A DNA stretch of 64,000 nt from the NCBI GenBank assembly GCA_011364975.1, contig RDOE01000002.1:1-64000 (forward strand), given 5' to 3'. This document shows positions 61,974 through 64,000 of the stretch, piece after piece; the first letter of the stretch is position 1; each line of letters opens with the position of its first letter. A program made the translations under genes and the position numbers. The stretch comes from Promethearchaeota archaeon (GTDB taxonomy: Archaea > Asgardarchaeota > Lokiarchaeia > Sigyniarchaeales > SOKP01). The notes beneath the pieces are model-generated. The model did no database searches and was not told the origin of the DNA. It worked only from the letters and a program-made list of their open reading frames with translations.

Positions 61974-62822
61974 TCATTTTTTATTTGGTTGGAATGAAAT
62001 CTCATCCCTTATTGAAATTATTTCTAAATTTAATTTATTCCTTTTCCATTCGAAAGTTCTCAAAACTATTATTGCAATCAAGAAGATCAATAACACATAA
62101 ATATTTTGTGATTGGTATATGTAATTATAGGTTATAATAGCAGAGCTATGGGCAAACATGGCACTTAATAGATTTTTGCTTGATAGGTTATAGATCGAAT
62201 CGAATAGAAAAGAATGACTTAACATAATCAGATAAGAATAGAAGTTTACTTCTAATCCATTTGCGATATTAATTGGTTGATGCCAAAGCCACCAAAATGA
62301 GCCCAGAATTAAGCTTCCAATGTGTTTACCGAATTTATTTTGTAAGTGCCCCAATGCGAACCCTCTCCAACAAGGTTCTTCTAAAATAGGACTTGATAAT
62401 AATCCCGCAAAAAAAGTTAAAGGAATTATAGCAATTAACCAAAAACCTAAGGTATTCAGAGGGGCAATAGCAAGAATTCTTAATTCTCCTTCATTAATTA
62501 CCCAATAATTTAATAAGCTTCCACTGATTGTTGTTAAAGGTAGAATTAATGCCGCAGGAATTAACCATATTATATTTTTTCCTTTTATTCGAATACTGTC
62601 AAATATTTGTTTTATTCCATAACCTCCTTTTGTTATTTTGTCAAGCAAGATTAAAACGATTAAAGGAGCGATACCTCCAATACTTTGTCCAATAATTATG
62701 GGAACATTGAACTCAATTATTCCTAATCGTCCTAAAGCCATAGGTATCCATATTGACCAACTTGAGATGAGTGCGATAACTAAGAATAACAGCACTTTAT
62801 ATCTACTGATGAAGTTTTTCAT
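61974..62822 (-). CDS. CPBP/CAAX-type intramembrane metalloprotease
   Basis: A hydrophobic protein of about eight helices with the protease motifs LEEPCWRGFAL (EExxxR) and FWWLWHQPIN (second histidine element), as in CAAX prenyl protease 2/ABI family members. It acts within the membrane. The substrate is unknown; in archaea such genes are often near stress regulators. Here the PadR-HAAS pair follows on the same strand. Confidence 0.9.
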   Translation of the reverse strand: MKNFISRYKVLLFLVIALISSWSIWIPMALGRLGIIEFNVPIIIGQSIGGIAPLIVLILLDKITKGGYGIKQIFDSIRIKGKNIIWLIPAALILPLTTISGSLLNYWVINEGELRILAIAPLNTLGFWLIAIIPLTFFAGLLSSPILEEPCWRGFALGHLQNKFGKHIGSLILGSFWWLWHQPINIANGLEVNFYSYLIMLSHSFLFDSIYNLSSKNLLSAMFAHSSAIITYNYIYQSQNIYVLLIFLIAIIVLRTFEWKRNKLNLEIISIRDEISFQPNKK

Positions 62823-62984
62823 ATTTCCAACCTTTTTTTTATAACTTTATAGTTTTTTATAGTATTTTTTCAATACTGTTCTACGCATAGTATGTGATCG
62901 ATACTATTTAAATCTTTGGATAACTTATATTTTCACAAAATAAGTTTTTTAAAATTAATGAGATTCAAAATTATAAGGAATATT

Positions 62985-63815
62985 ATGTCCCTTAATGAAA
63001 ATATTAAGAACAAACTTAACGCTCTAATAACTTTTTTAGAGGAGCATAAAGTTATTTTAGCTTTTTCTGGAGGAGTAGACAGTAGTTTATTAGCATATTT
63101 GGCGAAAAAATATTCTAAAGATATGATAGCAATAACCGTAGAGTCAATACTTAATCCAGGTGATGATGTTTCTGAAGCAAAAAAATTTGCTGAACTATTT
63201 AAAATTCCGCAAATCGTTATTAGAAAAGAAGCATTAAAAAATGAGAAATTTATTCAAAATCCAAAGAATAGATGTTATATTTGTAAAAAAGATATTTTTA
63301 CAAGTATCTTGAAAATTAGGGATGAAAAAGGTTTTGATATCATAATAGATGGCTCGAATGTAGATGATCTTGGGGATTATCGTCCCGGAATACAGGCATT
63401 AAATGAATTGAATATAATTTCACCCTATATTAAATATGATGTTAATAAACAAGAAATTAGAGAGATCAGTAATTATTTTAATTTACCAACCCACAATAAA
63501 CCTTCTGGTGCTTGTTTAGCTTCCCGAATTCCATATGAAGAGGAAATTACAGAGAAGAAACTGTTAATGATAAAACAGGCGGAACATTTTTTAAGAGAAA
63601 GGTTTAATTTAGAACAGGTTCGGGTAAGACTGCATAAGGGATATCTTGCCAGAATAGAATTAATACCTCAAGATATAATTAATATCACAAATAAGGAGAA
63701 TTTAAATATTATTAATCAAAAATTTAAGAGTTTAGGCTTTTGCTATATTACTATTGATTTACAAGGGTTTCGCTCGGGGTCATTAAATGAAGTAATAGAT
63801 GCTAAAAGTGACTAG
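62985..63815 (+). CDS. larE: LarE-like ATP-dependent sulfur transferase
   Basis: A PP-loop ATP pyrophosphatase (FSGGVDSSLLAYLA) with the LarE cysteine region NPKNRCYICKKDIF, DGSNVDDLGDYRPG and PSGACLASRIPYEE. LarE donates sulfur in building the nickel-pincer cofactor of lactate racemase; archaeal homologs may serve other sulfur-transfer roles, and no larB/larC is seen here. ATG 62985 is chosen (AAGGA just upstream); the track's extra 23 residues are not family-like. Confidence 0.9.
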   Translation: MSLNENIKNKLNALITFLEEHKVILAFSGGVDSSLLAYLAKKYSKDMIAITVESILNPGDDVSEAKKFAELFKIPQIVIRKEALKNEKFIQNPKNRCYICKKDIFTSILKIRDEKGFDIIIDGSNVDDLGDYRPGIQALNELNIISPYIKYDVNKQEIREISNYFNLPTHNKPSGACLASRIPYEEEITEKKLLMIKQAEHFLRERFNLEQVRVRLHKGYLARIELIPQDIINITNKENLNIINQKFKSLGFCYITIDLQGFRSGSLNEVIDAKSD

Positions 63816-63890
63816 ATCTTCTAAATTATTATTAGAATATTTAAAACTTTTCTATAGTAGAACAATTAATCTAAAAAAGAGAGATGTGAA

Positions 63891-64000
63891 TTGGAAGATA
63901 TAATAAAATATGCAATTATCGCAGATATTCATGCAAATAAATATGCCTTAGAGAGTTTTCTTAATTTCATTGAAGAAGAAATTCCTGTGGATAAAATCTT
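63891..64000 (+). CDS. Metallophosphoesterase (YfcE-like), N-terminal part only
   Basis: The frame from TTG 63891 reads LEDIIKYAIIADIHANKYALESFLNF and runs off the right edge. IIADIHANKYAL is the first motif (DxH) of the YfcE/MJ0936-type metallophosphoesterase family. The TTG follows AGATGTGA, a weak ribosome binding site; no ATG fits. The rest of the gene lies outside the window. Confidence 0.75.
   Translation, partial: MEDIIKYAIIADIHANKYALESFLNFIEEEIPVDKI

Noticed and set aside
62916-62984. 23-residue N-terminal extension of LarE
   Set aside because: Not family-like; AAGGA precedes ATG 62985.
1-64000. tRNA, rRNA, CRISPR or IS elements
   Set aside because: Scanning by eye for T-loop GTTCRANTC-type sequences, regularly spaced repeats and transposase motifs found none convincing outside genes.

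Overview
The window looks like a chromosomal segment of an Asgard archaeon, most likely Lokiarchaeia-like. The DNA is AT-rich. The informational and cofactor genes are archaeal: archaeal-type alanyl-tRNA synthetase, the DTD2/GEK1-type D-aminoacyl-tRNA deacylase, FtsZ, EndoQ, MptA/MptD/MptG for tetrahydromethanopterin and CofG/CofH for F420. Beside them sit eukaryote-like genes: two Ras-like GTPase-domain proteins, longin-like domains, and a full ubiquitin-conjugation cluster. Internal genes often carry a GGTGAT-type ribosome binding site, while several first genes look leaderless. I see no tRNA, rRNA, CRISPR array or insertion sequence. Lineage is inferred from gene content only.

Layout. 1-0.8 kb: the tail of a BspA-like repeat surface protein. 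1-19 kb: a redox-rich region with ferredoxin-like proteins, flavoproteins, glutaredoxins, a ferredoxin:thioredoxin reductase catalytic subunit, two tandem CCG-domain oxidoreductases, three tandem protein disulfide oxidoreductase paralogs and thioredoxin reductase. It also holds a longin-GTPase, a longin-like protein, a small heat shock protein and SfsA. 18.7-19.9 kb: two convergent Lrp/AsnC paralogs with cysteine tails. 20-32 kb: housekeeping and signalling genes, including a Ras-like GTPase with a cysteine-rich tail, AlaS and FtsZ. 32-37 kb: a minus-strand series of EndoQ, a TPR protein, a nucleotidyltransferase and a long coiled-coil protein.

37-43.7 kb is the most striking region. It holds two soluble ubiquitin-like proteins, a third ubiquitin-like domain on a membrane-anchored protein, a UBA3-like E1, an E2, an RPN11-like JAMM protease and a six-TM protein ending in a RING-like zinc domain, a candidate E3. 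Neither soluble ubiquitin-like protein ends in a di-glycine; both carry STAG plus a two- or three-residue tail.

43.7-58.1 kb is a cofactor region. mptA, a DUF6513 pterin-binding protein, a DUF1464-like protein, a DUF447 protein, mptD and mptG point to tetrahydromethanopterin. An amidohydrolase, an arfC-like reductase, cofG and cofH form an overlapping operon for the F420 chromophore; the amidohydrolase is a candidate for the pyrimidine deaminase step. A glutamate dehydrogenase fused to CBS domains and a phosphodiesterase interrupt the region. 58.4-64 kb holds a response regulator, an AIR-synthase-like protein, a PadR/HAAS/CPBP group, LarE and a partial metallophosphoesterase.

In three genes (mptA, DUF6513, response regulator) the conserved N terminus extends upstream of every ATG, GTG or TTG, and an ATT stands where the start should be. 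This suggests AUU initiation, or in mptA possibly a one-base indel.
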